A stretch of DNA of 50,950 bases. It comes from a bacterium (GTDB taxonomy: Bacteria > RBG-13-66-14 > B26-G2 > WVWN01). Below the pieces are notes generated by a model. The model searched no databases. It saw only the letters and a program-made list of their open reading frames with translations, and was not told the origin of the DNA. Positions 8,705 through 16,461 of the stretch are shown here, piece after piece (positions within the stretch are counted from its first letter, which is position 1; each line of letters starts with the position of its first letter). The stretch is from the NCBI GenBank assembly GCA_035529855.1, contig DATKVX010000126.1, positions 1 through 50,950 of the forward strand, written 5' to 3'. The position numbers and the translations under genes were made by a program.

Positions 8705-10606
8705 TTACATATAGCCCAACGCCCGCAAGTCCGCCCGTTCGCCGAACAGCGACGCGTCGCCGGCGTCGATTCCGCGGGAGACGTCTCTCTCGTCTACCCA
8801 TTTTAGGAGTTTATCTTTTAACCGTCGGCCCTCGTCGTCCAGCGGCAGCGGCCTTTGTTCCGTTGGGTCTTCCTTTAAATCGAAATATTCTATCTCGGCG
8901 TTATCGCCCTTAATTTTCGCAATAACTTTCTTATCGCCTTCGGCCAGCGCCGCGAGCATATTCACCGCGCGGTTTAACGTAGCGTAAACCTCTCGAGCCT
9001 CAGGCGGGCTGCCGGTAAGTAAATCTTGCCGCCCCTCCATCGTCGGCGGTACCGGCAGGCCCAGGTAGTTTAGGACCGAGGGCGCTACGTCCACCAGGCT
9101 CACCGGCGTCGGCACAACGCCTACGCGAGGGCGGGAACGTCCCGCGCCCGGCAGCGCGACGATGAGCGGGACCCGGCATACTTCGTCGTACAGCGTATGG
9201 CTGTGTTCCTTGCCGCCGTGTTCGAAAAATTCTTCGCCGTGGTCGGCCGAGATGATTACCAGCGAGTCCGGTCTTCGCTCGAGCTCGGCCAGGAGCGGCG
9301 CGACGAGCGAATCGGTGCTCCTCACTTCTTCTTCGTACAGCGCTTTTAAGATACGGGAGTTCGTTTCCGTCAAATACTTCCTGTCGGTACCGTAGTGAGT
9401 TTTATTCAGCAAAAAGGGAGCACTCTCTTCCAATACGCGGCGAAGTGGTTGGTACGGGAAGTGCGGGTCGAGGATATGCACCCATACGAACTTGGGCCTT
9501 CTTGTCGGCCTGCGAAGGACCTTAAGGGTTTTATCCACCAGGCTCCGTGTCGTTTCGCCCGGTACTTCGCGCGAACACTTACGCCCGCGAACGGCGAAAT
9601 ACAAGGCGGTGTCGTAAAAGTGAACCGCGGCTAAGGGAGGGTGGAAGTCGACGTAGTCGAAATGGGAGAAACCCCGGAAGATAAGGCGGACCGTATCGAG
9701 GTGGGGATTGCTCAGGACGGCGTACGTATCGTAGCCGTTGTCCCGCATCACTTCGGCCCAGGTACGGGGGACGGCGTCCCACGGCTTACGGCTCGAGCCG
9801 CCGGTTCGTAACCCCTCTGCGTCGGCGAAATTGTGCGAGCCCGTTAACGCCGCCGAGAAAGACGGCAGCGTCCACGTCGACGGGGCGCGCGCGTTCGTAA
9901 AGACCAGGCCGTTCCTACGAGCGAAGTCGTACAGCGCGGGCGTAAGCTTTTCGTCGAACGCGTCGGCCCGCCACGCGTCGAGCGTTATCACGACGACGTA
10001 GGGAAGCTCCGTCGGGGTCGGGCGCGTCCGGCTCTTATGCCGGACGTGAAAAGCGGACGATAACGCGCCGACCGCGGCGACGGCCAATAGAATATAAGAC
10101 GCGTATAGAACCGCGCGGCGTGCGGTTTGGTATTTCGCGTAGAGCCGGCTTAAAGCCGTTACGACGGCGGCCGTAATCAACGTCGCTATTAGAACGCCCG
10201 CGGCGTACGCGGCCTTGTTCCACGAGGGCAGGTCCGTTTTTTCGTAAATAAGATAGAGGAAGAGGAAAGATAGATTGGCCCCGAGGGCGACGGCGGCCGT
10301 AGCTGTCAGCGCCCGCGCGCGGACGGAGCCCCGCGGGGCGCTACTCCGCCTGGCGGGCCGCCAAAAGCTAAACGCCAACGCGAATAGTAACGCGAGGGCG
10401 ACGGCGACGAGGCCGTAAAAAACGAAGCGGCCGTTTAAGGCCGAAAGGAAGCTCCTGCTAAAATAGATACCGGAGGCAAAGGTGTGCCGGATAAGCAGCG
10501 TCTCGGCCAGGCTCCAGTAGAAGCCCACCGCCGCGGCGCCGGCGAGCCCAAGGACGGACCGTCCGGTTGCCGATAGGAGGTTTCGAATTCCGCCCGGGCC
10601 GGTCAC
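8705..10606 (-). CDS. Membrane-anchored sulfatase/alkaline-phosphatase superfamily protein 3 (LtaS/EptA-like)
   Basis: 633 residues, first copy in transcription order. The GTG start at 10606 overlaps the last base of the accD TAG stop, so the two are translationally coupled. Five helices with WSLAETLLIR...SFLSALNGRFVFYGL are followed by a sulfatase-fold domain: D210 (VVVITLDAWRADAF), nucleophile position T246 (STWTLPSFSAALTG), FVWVHILDPHFPYQP, ISADHGEEFFEHG, C-terminal DLRALGYM. It differs from the other two by a short insertion after the nucleophile region (about residues 261-275). Thr at the nucleophile argues against formylglycine-dependent sulfatase chemistry. Substrate unknown. Confidence 0.84.
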   Translation of the reverse strand: MTGPGGIRNLLSATGRSVLGLAGAAAVGFYWSLAETLLIRHTFASGIYFSRSFLSALNGRFVFYGLVAVALALLFALAFSFWRPARRSSAPRGSVRARALTATAAVALGANLSFLFLYLIYEKTDLPSWNKAAYAAGVLIATLITAAVVTALSRLYAKYQTARRAVLYASYILLAVAAVGALSSAFHVRHKSRTRPTPTELPYVVVITLDAWRADAFDEKLTPALYDFARRNGLVFTNARAPSTWTLPSFSAALTGSHNFADAEGLRTGGSSRKPWDAVPRTWAEVMRDNGYDTYAVLSNPHLDTVRLIFRGFSHFDYVDFHPPLAAVHFYDTALYFAVRGRKCSREVPGETTRSLVDKTLKVLRRPTRRPKFVWVHILDPHFPYQPLRRVLEESAPFLLNKTHYGTDRKYLTETNSRILKALYEEEVRSTDSLVAPLLAELERRPDSLVIISADHGEEFFEHGGKEHSHTLYDEVCRVPLIVALPGAGRSRPRVGVVPTPVSLVDVAPSVLNYLGLPVPPTMEGRQDLLTGSPPEAREVYATLNRAVNMLAALAEGDKKVIAKIKGDNAEIEYFDLKEDPTEQRPLPLDDEGRRLKDKLLKWVDERDVSRGIDAGDASLFGERADLRALGYM

Positions 10607-11478
10607 TAACGCTTCCCATCGCTACTCGAGCCGAGTACGCCTTCGGGCGTTAGAACTTCCAACAGTTCGGCGACGATACCCCTGACGTCCCGCCGGTGGG
10701 CGACGATGTCGACGAAGCCGTGCTCGAGCTGGAATTCGGCCCGCTGGAAGCCGGGCGGCAGCTCCTGGCGGATGGTTTCCATAATGACTCTCGGGCCGGC
10801 GAAACCCATAAGCGCGTTTGGCTCGGAGATGATTACGTCGCCCACCGAGGCGTAGGAAGCCATCACGCCCGCCGTCGTGGGGTCGGAAATGACGACGACG
10901 TAGGGGAGGCCGGCGTCCGCCAACTCGGCCGCGCCGGCGTTGGTCTTGCCGAGCTGCATGAGGGAGACGACGCCCTCTTGCATGCGGGCGCCGCCCGACG
11001 TGGGCGCGATCACGACCGGCCGGCGGTGGGCGACGCCGCGCTTAAACGCGCGGGCCACCTTCTCGCCGACGACGCTGCCCATCGAGCCGCCTATGAAGCT
11101 GAAGTCCATCGCCCCGATCGAAATGGGGATGCCCTCCAACGTCGCCAGGCCGGTTACGACGGCGTCTTTGACGCCGGCCTTCTTCGTGGCTTCGGCGAGG
11201 CGTTGGGTGTACGGCTTTTTATCGGCGAAGGACAGTACGTCGACCGCGGTCAGGTCGGCGTCGTATTCTTGGAACGACCCTTCGTCGGTTAAAAGGTCGA
11301 TGCGTTTATAAGCGCTGAGCGGGAAGTGATAATCGCACTTCGGGCAGACCATAAGGTTGCGCTCGAGCTCGGCGGCGAAGAGCGGCTCGCGGCAGCCCTT
11401 ACATTTTACCCAGATGCCGGTAGGGATTTTACGCTTGGCCGGGTCTTCTTCTTGTGTCTTTTTATTTTCTTCGTTCAT
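10606..11478 (-). CDS. accD: AccD, acetyl-CoA carboxylase carboxyltransferase beta subunit
   Basis: 290 residues. Forms, with AccA, the carboxyltransferase that moves carboxyl from biotin to acetyl-CoA, giving malonyl-CoA for fatty-acid synthesis. Seen: the N-terminal zinc ribbon with C26, C29, C45 and C48 (CKGCREPLF...VCPKCDYHF), DLLTDEGSFQEYDADL, the crotonase-fold core GAMDFSFIGGSMGSVVGEKVARAF, TSGGARMQEGVVSLMQLGKT, and VVISDPTTAGVMASYASVGDVIISEPNALMGFAGPRVIMETIRQELPPGFQRAEF. Length is typical. accA is not in the window. It leads the tandem sulfatase-fold genes, suggesting that lipid synthesis and surface-lipid modification are expressed together. No strong ribosome site is visible before ATG 11478. 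Confidence 0.97.
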   Translation of the reverse strand: MNEENKKTQEEDPAKRKIPTGIWVKCKGCREPLFAAELERNLMVCPKCDYHFPLSAYKRIDLLTDEGSFQEYDADLTAVDVLSFADKKPYTQRLAEATKKAGVKDAVVTGLATLEGIPISIGAMDFSFIGGSMGSVVGEKVARAFKRGVAHRRPVVIAPTSGGARMQEGVVSLMQLGKTNAGAAELADAGLPYVVVISDPTTAGVMASYASVGDVIISEPNALMGFAGPRVIMETIRQELPPGFQRAEFQLEHGFVDIVAHRRDVRGIVAELLEVLTPEGVLGSSSDGKR

Positions 11479-11535
11479 AATTTATTGCTCGAAAAGGTCG
11501 AATCCAAAGCAAGGTCGAGCGGGTTTAAAAAAATT

Positions 11536-11541
11536 ATTATA
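11536..11541 (-). promoter_or_regulatory. Perfect TATAAT -10 upstream of accD
   Basis: Minus-strand TATAAT in an AT-rich island; the best -35 candidate is TTAAAT with an 18-nt spacer, which is weak. The expected leader of about 50 nt contains a GCTCGA/TCGAGC inverted repeat and two TCGACCTT direct repeats before the ATG. The remaining gap 11542-11728 shows no gene or convincing hairpin. Confidence 0.45.
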
Positions 11542-11728
11542 CCATAATAAAACTTTTCTATTTAAGCTTACCATCTTTTGGTATGTAACTTAAAACGCGT
11601 CCGGCGGAAATAGCGCGGGCGCGGCATCCGGGAAGTCCGTGCGCCGGCGGCGGCGGCCCCCTAAACGGAAACAACGCGGCAATCCGCTCGGCAGGCGAGT
11701 TTTCGCGGGGCGTGGTCGCGGGAAGCGT

Positions 11729-13276
11729 TTATTTGATGTCGAAGAAAGTTTTTATTTTCTTCAATACGTTCTCGCGGGAGTATTCGTCTTCCACCGCCGC
11801 GGCCGCGTCGGCGTCGCCCGCTTCGGCGAATTCCTTTTCGATATCGGCTCGGCGTTTTTCTACGGCGGCAGATAATTTTACGGCGATTTTGGGGTGGGCT
11901 GCGATTATCTCCCGGAATTCGTCCTTGCCGATTACGACCACGTCCGTATCCTCCGTCGCCGTGACCGTGGCCCGGCGCGGCTCGCCGGTTAAAAGGGCCA
12001 TCTCGCCGAAGAAAAACCCGGGGCCGAACGTACCGATTTCGGCCGCGCGGCCGTCCTCGCGCCGTACGGTAACCCGGACCTTGCCCGATACGACGATGAA
12101 GAATTCGGACCCGTGGTCGCCCTGGCGGACGACCCTTTCGCCGGCGGCGTAACGTCTTTCGGCGGCGCCCGCGGCGAGTTTGTTGCGCTCGGTTTTAGAG
12201 AGGGCCGCCAGAAGGTCGACGTCTTCAAAATACGCTCTGACGCGCGCCACGCGGTCTTCAGCGGCCCGAACCTCGGCCTTCTCGTCGATATGGCGCAGCG
12301 TAACGTCGCGGATGGGGAATGGGATGGTGATGCCGGCGCGTTTGAAGTGGTACCAGATATTGGTCATAATGCGGTCTTCGGTCCGCGGCACGTCCGCGAA
12401 ATCCTTCAGCCAGTAGCGTACGCGATATGTGATTGCGAAGTCGCCGTATTCGGTAAGGAGAACGTCCGGGTCCGGTTCTTTTAAGACGCCCTTCGCCGCC
12501 AGCGCGGCCTCCAACAGCACCTGTTTCACCGTATTGGGCGGGACGCCGTATACTACGCCCACCTCGACGTGACGGCGCTGGAGAGGCGTGGGTACGGAGT
12601 AATTGTAGATTTCGGCCTTCGCGATGTTAGCGTTCGCTATTTCGATGATGTGATTGTCGCGGGTCCTTATGCGGGTCGCGCGCCACGACGTCGAGATGAC
12701 CGTTCCGGTTTGGTCGTAGACGGTAACCCAGTCGCCGACGCGAAACGGTTTGCCGATCTGGAGAGCGATACCGGCGAATATGTTGGCCAGCACGTCTTGC
12801 ATCGCGAGGCCGATGACCGCGGAAAGAACGGTGGAAGTCGCGATAAGGGCCGTCGGCTCGAGCCCCAAAAAGGCCTTCAACGCGAATAGTACGGCGAGGA
12901 CAATAACCGCGAGCCGTACGATATCGCGGACTATACGGGGGATTTCGACGCGTTTTTTCTCTTTGGTGACGCGGCGTACGAATATATGCTCGAGCAGGCG
13001 GAACGCGAGGTATACGCCGAAGACGAATATCAGGGCCCGCATTATCCGGCCGACGGCGGGCGTCCACTCGTAATCGAAGACGTGCTCGAAGGCCGCCGCC
13101 GCGAGCAATAGGAGGAAAATGTTGACCGTAACTCGGAGCCCTTCTAACTTTAAAATCCTCCTGAGGACGGCGAAGACGGCGCGGCCGGCCGCGAAAACGA
13201 CCACTGCTAAGGCGAGCGACGAGAGCACGTCGCCCAGCGTGGCGCCTAAAAATTCTTTAAACGTATCCCGAAGCAT
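11729..13276 (-). CDS. MscS-family channel with C-terminal cyclic-nucleotide-binding domain (bCNG type)
   Basis: 515-residue inner-membrane channel. N-terminal helices occupy roughly residues 10-115; a conserved pore-lining helix and MscS beta domain follow (ALIATSTVLSAVIGLAMQDVLANIFAGIALQIGKPFRVGDWVTVYDQTGTVISTSWRATRIRTRDNHIIEIANANIAKAEIYNY). After the MscS C-terminal domain comes a cNMP-binding domain (about 370-490) with the phosphate-binding cassette FFFGEMALLTGEPRRATVTA. This architecture matches the bacterial cyclic-nucleotide-gated subfamily of MscS, which gates on cAMP rather than strongly on tension. ATG at 13276 has a weak AAGAAG site. It is transcribed away from tRNA-Val, whose promoter occupies the 49-nt divergent gap. 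A Crp-like regulator, also with this domain, lies 2 kb away. Confidence 0.92.
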   Translation of the reverse strand: MLRDTFKEFLGATLGDVLSSLALAVVVFAAGRAVFAVLRRILKLEGLRVTVNIFLLLLAAAAFEHVFDYEWTPAVGRIMRALIFVFGVYLAFRLLEHIFVRRVTKEKKRVEIPRIVRDIVRLAVIVLAVLFALKAFLGLEPTALIATSTVLSAVIGLAMQDVLANIFAGIALQIGKPFRVGDWVTVYDQTGTVISTSWRATRIRTRDNHIIEIANANIAKAEIYNYSVPTPLQRRHVEVGVVYGVPPNTVKQVLLEAALAAKGVLKEPDPDVLLTEYGDFAITYRVRYWLKDFADVPRTEDRIMTNIWYHFKRAGITIPFPIRDVTLRHIDEKAEVRAAEDRVARVRAYFEDVDLLAALSKTERNKLAAGAAERRYAAGERVVRQGDHGSEFFIVVSGKVRVTVRREDGRAAEIGTFGPGFFFGEMALLTGEPRRATVTATEDTDVVVIGKDEFREIIAAHPKIAVKLSAAVEKRRADIEKEFAEAGDADAAAAVEDEYSRENVLKKIKTFFDIK

Positions 13277-13285
13277 AATTTCTTC

Positions 13286-13314
13286 TTGACGTTCCCACTA
13301 AACTCGGATATACT
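13286..13314 (+). promoter_or_regulatory. Predicted promoter of tRNA-Val
   Basis: -35 TTGACG (13286-13291), 17-nt spacer, -10 TATACT (13309-13314). The start site is expected about 5 nt before the tRNA 5' end. Confidence 0.75.
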
Positions 13315-13325
13315 ACCGCTGCTAA

Positions 13326-13399
13326 GGGCGATTAGCTCAGTTGGCTAGAGTACTTGCTTGACATGCAAGGGGTCGCAGGTTCGAGTCCTGCATCGCCCA
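13326..13399 (+). tRNA. tRNA-Val (GAC)
   Basis: 74-nt cloverleaf: acceptor GGGCGAT/ATCGCCC, D arm GCTC...GAGT, anticodon stem CTTGC/GCAAG with loop TTGACAT (anticodon GAC), T arm GCAGG TTCGAGT CCTGC, discriminator A. CCA is not encoded. It has its own promoter and terminator, a single-gene unit. Confidence 0.95.
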
Positions 13400-13402
13400 A
13401 TA

Positions 13403-13428
13403 AGCCCCCGTTCGGGGGCTTCTTTTTT
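13403..13428 (+). terminator. Terminator after tRNA-Val, possibly bidirectional
   Basis: Stem GCCCCCG/CGGGGGC around TT, then TTCTTTTTT on the plus strand. On the minus strand the same hairpin is followed by TTATT, so it may also end the PorV-like transcript (stop at 13456). Confidence 0.85.
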
Positions 13429-13455
13429 AGTAAAAATAACGTTGGGCCGCCCCCG

Positions 13456-14559
13456 TTACGGCCCCCCCGAGCTCTCCTCGAATAATTCGTCAATTCCCGG
13501 TATCCCCGGGGCGGTTTCCTCTTCGCCTTCGGCGCCTTCACTTTCGGGGGAGGGTTCTTCTTCCGGTTCAAACTCGATGTACCCTTCCTCCTCGGGCACG
13601 ACGGCTCCCGGGGGAGGTTCGACGCCGCCTAAAAGCAGCGATACCGAAGCCAAATGCGAATCCCCCAGGGGCCCCCCGATGCGAAGGCCGTAGTCGAAAC
13701 GGAAACTACCCAGCGCGAAGCCGATACCAGCCCGCGGCCTTTCGTCGCCGGTGTAATACCCGCCGCGAAGGGCGACGTATTTTACGGGCGTAATTTCGAC
13801 GCCGGCGCCGACGTCGTAGAACCCCTCTCGCGTTATCTCGAGCGACGCCGTCGGCGATAAGAGGTTGAAGAATTCGTAGCCGGCGCCCAGCTCGAGCGTC
13901 AGCGGCGGCGCGTCCTTAAGCGCCTTTAGGCGGAAGTTGGGGGCTATGACGTTCCGGACCACGGCTCCCAACGTAAGGTCGGCGAGGGGTTTATAAGTAC
14001 CGCCGAGGTCCAGGCCGAAACCGGAGTCGCTGTAATCGGCGGTTTTCCGGGTGACGTTTTTAAGCGCGAGGCCGAAAGCGGCCTTACTCCCTAACGCGTG
14101 GGCGTAGCCCAGATAAAGTTCGACGTCGGTATCGGCGAAGGTGCGGCCGGTGGGGCCGTTTTCGTCGGCCTCGATTATTCCGCCGGCCCGGCGGAACGCG
14201 ACCGCGGCCGCGAGCGTTCCCAGAGAGCCGGCGCCGCCGGCTTCTTCTCCCATAGTGTAAAGTAGCGGCTTCGCGACGACGACGTCGCCCAGCGTCACGT
14301 CGCCCGCGGCGCCGAAGGGGGCGCCGTACGCGAACGCGAGCTCGGTGCGCTCGAGGGCGGCCAGGCCGGCGGGGTTCCAATACACTGCGGCGGCGTCGCC
14401 GGCCAGCGCCGTGTACGCCCGGCCCAGAGCTTCCGCCCGGGCTCCCAATCCCCAACCGGCGGCCGCACCCGCGTCGCCGCCGGGGTTTCTTTCGAAACCG
14501 AGCGCGATTCCCGCCGAAGCGACGGCCAGGGCCGTTATTATGGTTCTTTTCGTCGGCAT
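13456..14559 (-). CDS. PorV/PorQ-family (UPF0164-like) outer-membrane protein
   Basis: 367 residues. A signal peptide (MPTKRTIITALAVASAGIALG) precedes the family hallmark GLGARAEALGRAYTALAGDAAAVYWNPAGLAAL, after which beta-strand segments typical of an FadL/OmpP1-like barrel continue (LYLGYAHALGSKAAFGLALKNVTRK, SLEITREGFYDVGAGVEITPVKYVALRGGYYTG, RAGIGFALGSFRFDYGLRIGGPLGDSHLASVSLLLG). The last 50 residues form an acidic, low-complexity tail (EEEGYIEFEPEEEPSPESEGAEGEEE). In Bacteroidota PorV is an outer-membrane component of type IX secretion and receives cargo with C-terminal sorting domains; such cargo is encoded at 17508-19724 and 36995-39031. A T9SS role here is an inference. It sits 3 nt after the DUF3307 gene. 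Confidence 0.83.
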   Translation of the reverse strand: MPTKRTIITALAVASAGIALGFERNPGGDAGAAAGWGLGARAEALGRAYTALAGDAAAVYWNPAGLAALERTELAFAYGAPFGAAGDVTLGDVVVAKPLLYTMGEEAGGAGSLGTLAAAVAFRRAGGIIEADENGPTGRTFADTDVELYLGYAHALGSKAAFGLALKNVTRKTADYSDSGFGLDLGGTYKPLADLTLGAVVRNVIAPNFRLKALKDAPPLTLELGAGYEFFNLLSPTASLEITREGFYDVGAGVEITPVKYVALRGGYYTGDERPRAGIGFALGSFRFDYGLRIGGPLGDSHLASVSLLLGGVEPPPGAVVPEEEGYIEFEPEEEPSPESEGAEGEEETAPGIPGIDELFEESSGGP

Positions 14560-14562
14560 GCT

Positions 14563-15282
14563 TTATACGAAAGCGAGCGCTACGCCGATGGCCGCGGCGT
14601 ACAGGAACGAAATCAGTACGTCGGCGGGGTAGACGTCTTTGTAATGACGTTCGTCACCCCGTAACGTTACTACCTGGTAAAGGCGGAGCAGGTCGGGTAC
14701 GGGCGCGACGAAGAAGAAGGCGGGGGTAAGTTTGAAGCCGAGTATTATCGCCGTAACGACTACGGCGCGCGATACGACGCCGGTGGTTTTCTCATAAAGT
14801 AGTATAGGCCGGGTTTGGTAACCCTTTCGGAACGTCATCTTTACGAAAAAGATGAATATCGTACCGGCGAAGGTCGCCGCCAGGTAGCCGATTACGTATA
14901 ACGCGAAGGGTGCATTAAAGTAGTACTGCGCGACGATGTGGGGTAGGGGTAGCGGTTGTAGGTGCCGGCCGAGGAACGCCACGCCCGCTATTAAGACGAT
15001 ATGCGAAGCCTGGTCGGCGAGCCACATGTAGATATTGGTCTTGCTGACGGTGTCGATAAAATAGTGGAGGATGATCGTGGCGCCGAACGCGGCCCATATC
15101 TGCCAGTGGGCGAGGTACGGGTATAACAGAAAAAGCCCCGCCAGAGCGTGGATGGCGACGTGCAACAGCCCCCCGAACCTGTATTTGTAACGTATTTCGA
15201 AGACTAAGTTTAATTGTAGCGGGTAGTCCGCGATCAAAAACGCGGCGATCAACCACAATAGGATGTATTTGAATTGGTCCAA
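14563..15282 (-). CDS. DUF3307-like integral membrane protein
   Basis: 239 residues with about six hydrophobic segments (near 5-22, 40-75, 95-115, 125-155, 170-190, 220-239). The N-terminal part LLWLIAAFLIADYPLQLNLVFEIRYKYRFGGLLHVAIHALAGLFLL...ILHYFIDTVSKT matches the DUF3307 pattern of two conserved His-containing helices with (A/L)DYPLQ and H...H. Function of the family is unknown. It lies between a Crp-like regulator (22-nt gap) and the PorV-like gene (3-nt gap), so the three probably form one transcript from the promoter at 15997-16025. Confidence 0.75.
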   Translation of the reverse strand: MDQFKYILLWLIAAFLIADYPLQLNLVFEIRYKYRFGGLLHVAIHALAGLFLLYPYLAHWQIWAAFGATIILHYFIDTVSKTNIYMWLADQASHIVLIAGVAFLGRHLQPLPLPHIVAQYYFNAPFALYVIGYLAATFAGTIFIFFVKMTFRKGYQTRPILLYEKTTGVVSRAVVVTAIILGFKLTPAFFFVAPVPDLLRLYQVVTLRGDERHYKDVYPADVLISFLYAAAIGVALAFV

Positions 15283-15304
15283 CGTTTATGAGGGGTTGGG
15301 AATT

Positions 15305-15961
15305 TTACAGGCCGAATTCTTCTTTCATCTCCAAATAGTTCATAAATCTTTCCAGGCTGTCGGCCGATTTGACCATCATAACGTTGTTTTCAAACCTTAC
15401 GATTCCCGCTCGGCGCAGCGTCTCGAGTACTTCCTCGGCTTTCTCCAGCGGTAGGCCGGTCATGTTCACGAGCTCGTCGAGCGTCTCTTTGCGGTCCATC
15501 ACGACGCCTTGCTCGGAAGGGGTACCTCGCTTCGACATCAGCAACAGCAGGGTGCCCGTAACGCGGGAGTGGTTGTCTCGCATGAGGAGGGTTTTTATCT
15601 GGCGGTCGGCGGCGCGCAGCCGTTCACTCATCTTCCGCAGGATAGACATTATTATTTTAGGATTAGTTTTAATTTGCGATTCGAATATATCCTTCGATAG
15701 GACGAGGATCTTGGCTTCGGTCGCCGCGGTCGCACTCGCGGAACGGGGTTCTTTATCGATAATCGCCATCTCGCCGAAAAAATCCCCGGCCTTAAGTACC
15801 GCCAACGTGGTCTCGCGGTCGCGAATCCTTTTGTGGATCCTGACCTCGCCCTCTTGGATGATGAACATCGATTCGCCCACGTCGCCCTCCCGGACGACCA
15901 CCTCTCCGGGTTGGTAGACGCGTCCGTATCGTTTGAAAACCTCTCCGCTAACGTTAAGCAT
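15305..15961 (-). CDS. Crp/Fnr-family transcription regulator
   Basis: 218 residues. A cyclic-nucleotide-binding domain (about 8-125) is seen in YQPGEVVVREGDVGESMFIIQEGEVRIHKRIRDRETTLAVLKAGDFFGEMAIIDKEPRSASATAATEAKILVLSKDIFE, with the cassette FFGEMAIIDKEPRSASA. Next come the dimer helix and a winged HTH (about 165-205: ETLDELVNMTGLPLEKAEEVLETLRRAGIVRFENNVMMVKS). No Cys cluster, so it is not an oxygen-sensing Fnr. It has a near-consensus promoter and a short leader, and heads the DUF3307-PorV cluster. The ligand could be cAMP, c-di-GMP or none; sequence does not decide. Confidence 0.9.
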   Translation of the reverse strand: MLNVSGEVFKRYGRVYQPGEVVVREGDVGESMFIIQEGEVRIHKRIRDRETTLAVLKAGDFFGEMAIIDKEPRSASATAATEAKILVLSKDIFESQIKTNPKIIMSILRKMSERLRAADRQIKTLLMRDNHSRVTGTLLLLMSKRGTPSEQGVVMDRKETLDELVNMTGLPLEKAEEVLETLRRAGIVRFENNVMMVKSADSLERFMNYLEMKEEFGL

Positions 15962-15996
15962 AAGGCCTAACCTCTCGTATAATCATGTCTATGGTA

Positions 15997-16025
15997 ATTA
16001 TATTATTTCGACGGCTTTTTGTAAA
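15997..16025 (-). promoter_or_regulatory. Strong promoter of the crp-like cluster
   Basis: Minus strand: -35 TTTACA (16025-16020), 17-nt spacer, -10 TATAAT (16002-15997). The leader to ATG 15961 would be about 30 nt. On the plus strand a TTGACA at 16139-16144 may serve the ferredoxin gene, but no good -10 follows at the right distance. Confidence 0.8.
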
Positions 16026-16208
16026 GAACAAACGAATGGGGAAACGGGTCAGCCTGCGAGAGAGGCGGGGTTACGAGACGAAAGGGGGAACTTTGGGCTT
16101 GACGGGGGAACCCTTTTTTGCTACGTTTGGCCCGGCTTTTGACAAATACGAAGCGCGATATTCCAAATATAAACCGGGTGAAGGCTAAAAAAGGAGGAAT
16201 GCCGAAAA

Positions 16209-16388
16209 ATGGCATACAAGATAACCGAAGACTGCATAGCGTGTGGCGCTTGCATCCCGGAGTGCCCGGAAGAGGCCATCTCGGAAGGGGACCCCATCTA
16301 CATCATAGACCCCGAGAAATGCGATGAGTGCGGCTCGTGTGCAGACGTCTGCCCGGTCGACTGCTGCGTTCCGGAAGAAGAAGCTTAG
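16209..16388 (+). CDS. 2[4Fe-4S] ferredoxin
   Basis: 59-residue electron carrier beginning MAYKITEDCIACGACIPECP. Two CxxCxxCxxxC clusters: C9, C12, C15, C19 and C38, C41, C44, C48 (CDECGSCADVCP), with an extra Cys pair at 52-53. This is the classic clostridial-type bacterial ferredoxin, cytosolic and low-potential. AGGAGG lies 11 nt before the ATG, a slightly long spacing. A hairpin terminator follows at 16429-16461. The DUF116 gene downstream also has a Cys-rich cluster, so a redox link is possible but unproven. A longer ORF in another frame over this gene (16118-16327) is a shadow. Confidence 0.95.
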   Translation: MAYKITEDCIACGACIPECPEEAISEGDPIYIIDPEKCDECGSCADVCPVDCCVPEEEA

Positions 16389-16428
16389 GGATTCAACCTA
16401 GGGCGGTGTCATCGCCCGGCGACAAACG

Positions 16429-16461
16429 GCGCCGTCCGCGTCCGGGCGGCGCGTTCTTATT
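16429..16461 (+). terminator. Intrinsic terminator abutting the DUF116 start codon
   Basis: 10-bp stem (16429-16438 with 16443-16452, GCGCCGTCCG/CGGGCGGCGC, one G-U pair), 4-nt loop, then GTTCTTATT directly followed by ATG at 16462. It ends the ferredoxin transcript. Confidence 0.65.

Noticed and set aside
4841-10606. Annotation as true sulfatases
   Set aside because: The position of the formylglycine Cys/Ser is Thr in all three, and the C/S-x-P-S-R motif is missing.
16139-16170. Promoter of the ferredoxin gene from TTGACA at 16139
   Set aside because: No acceptable -10 hexamer at 15-19 nt; left unannotated.
16118-16327. 69-residue ORF overlapping the ferredoxin gene
   Set aside because: Different frame from a clear 2[4Fe-4S] ferredoxin; no family match.
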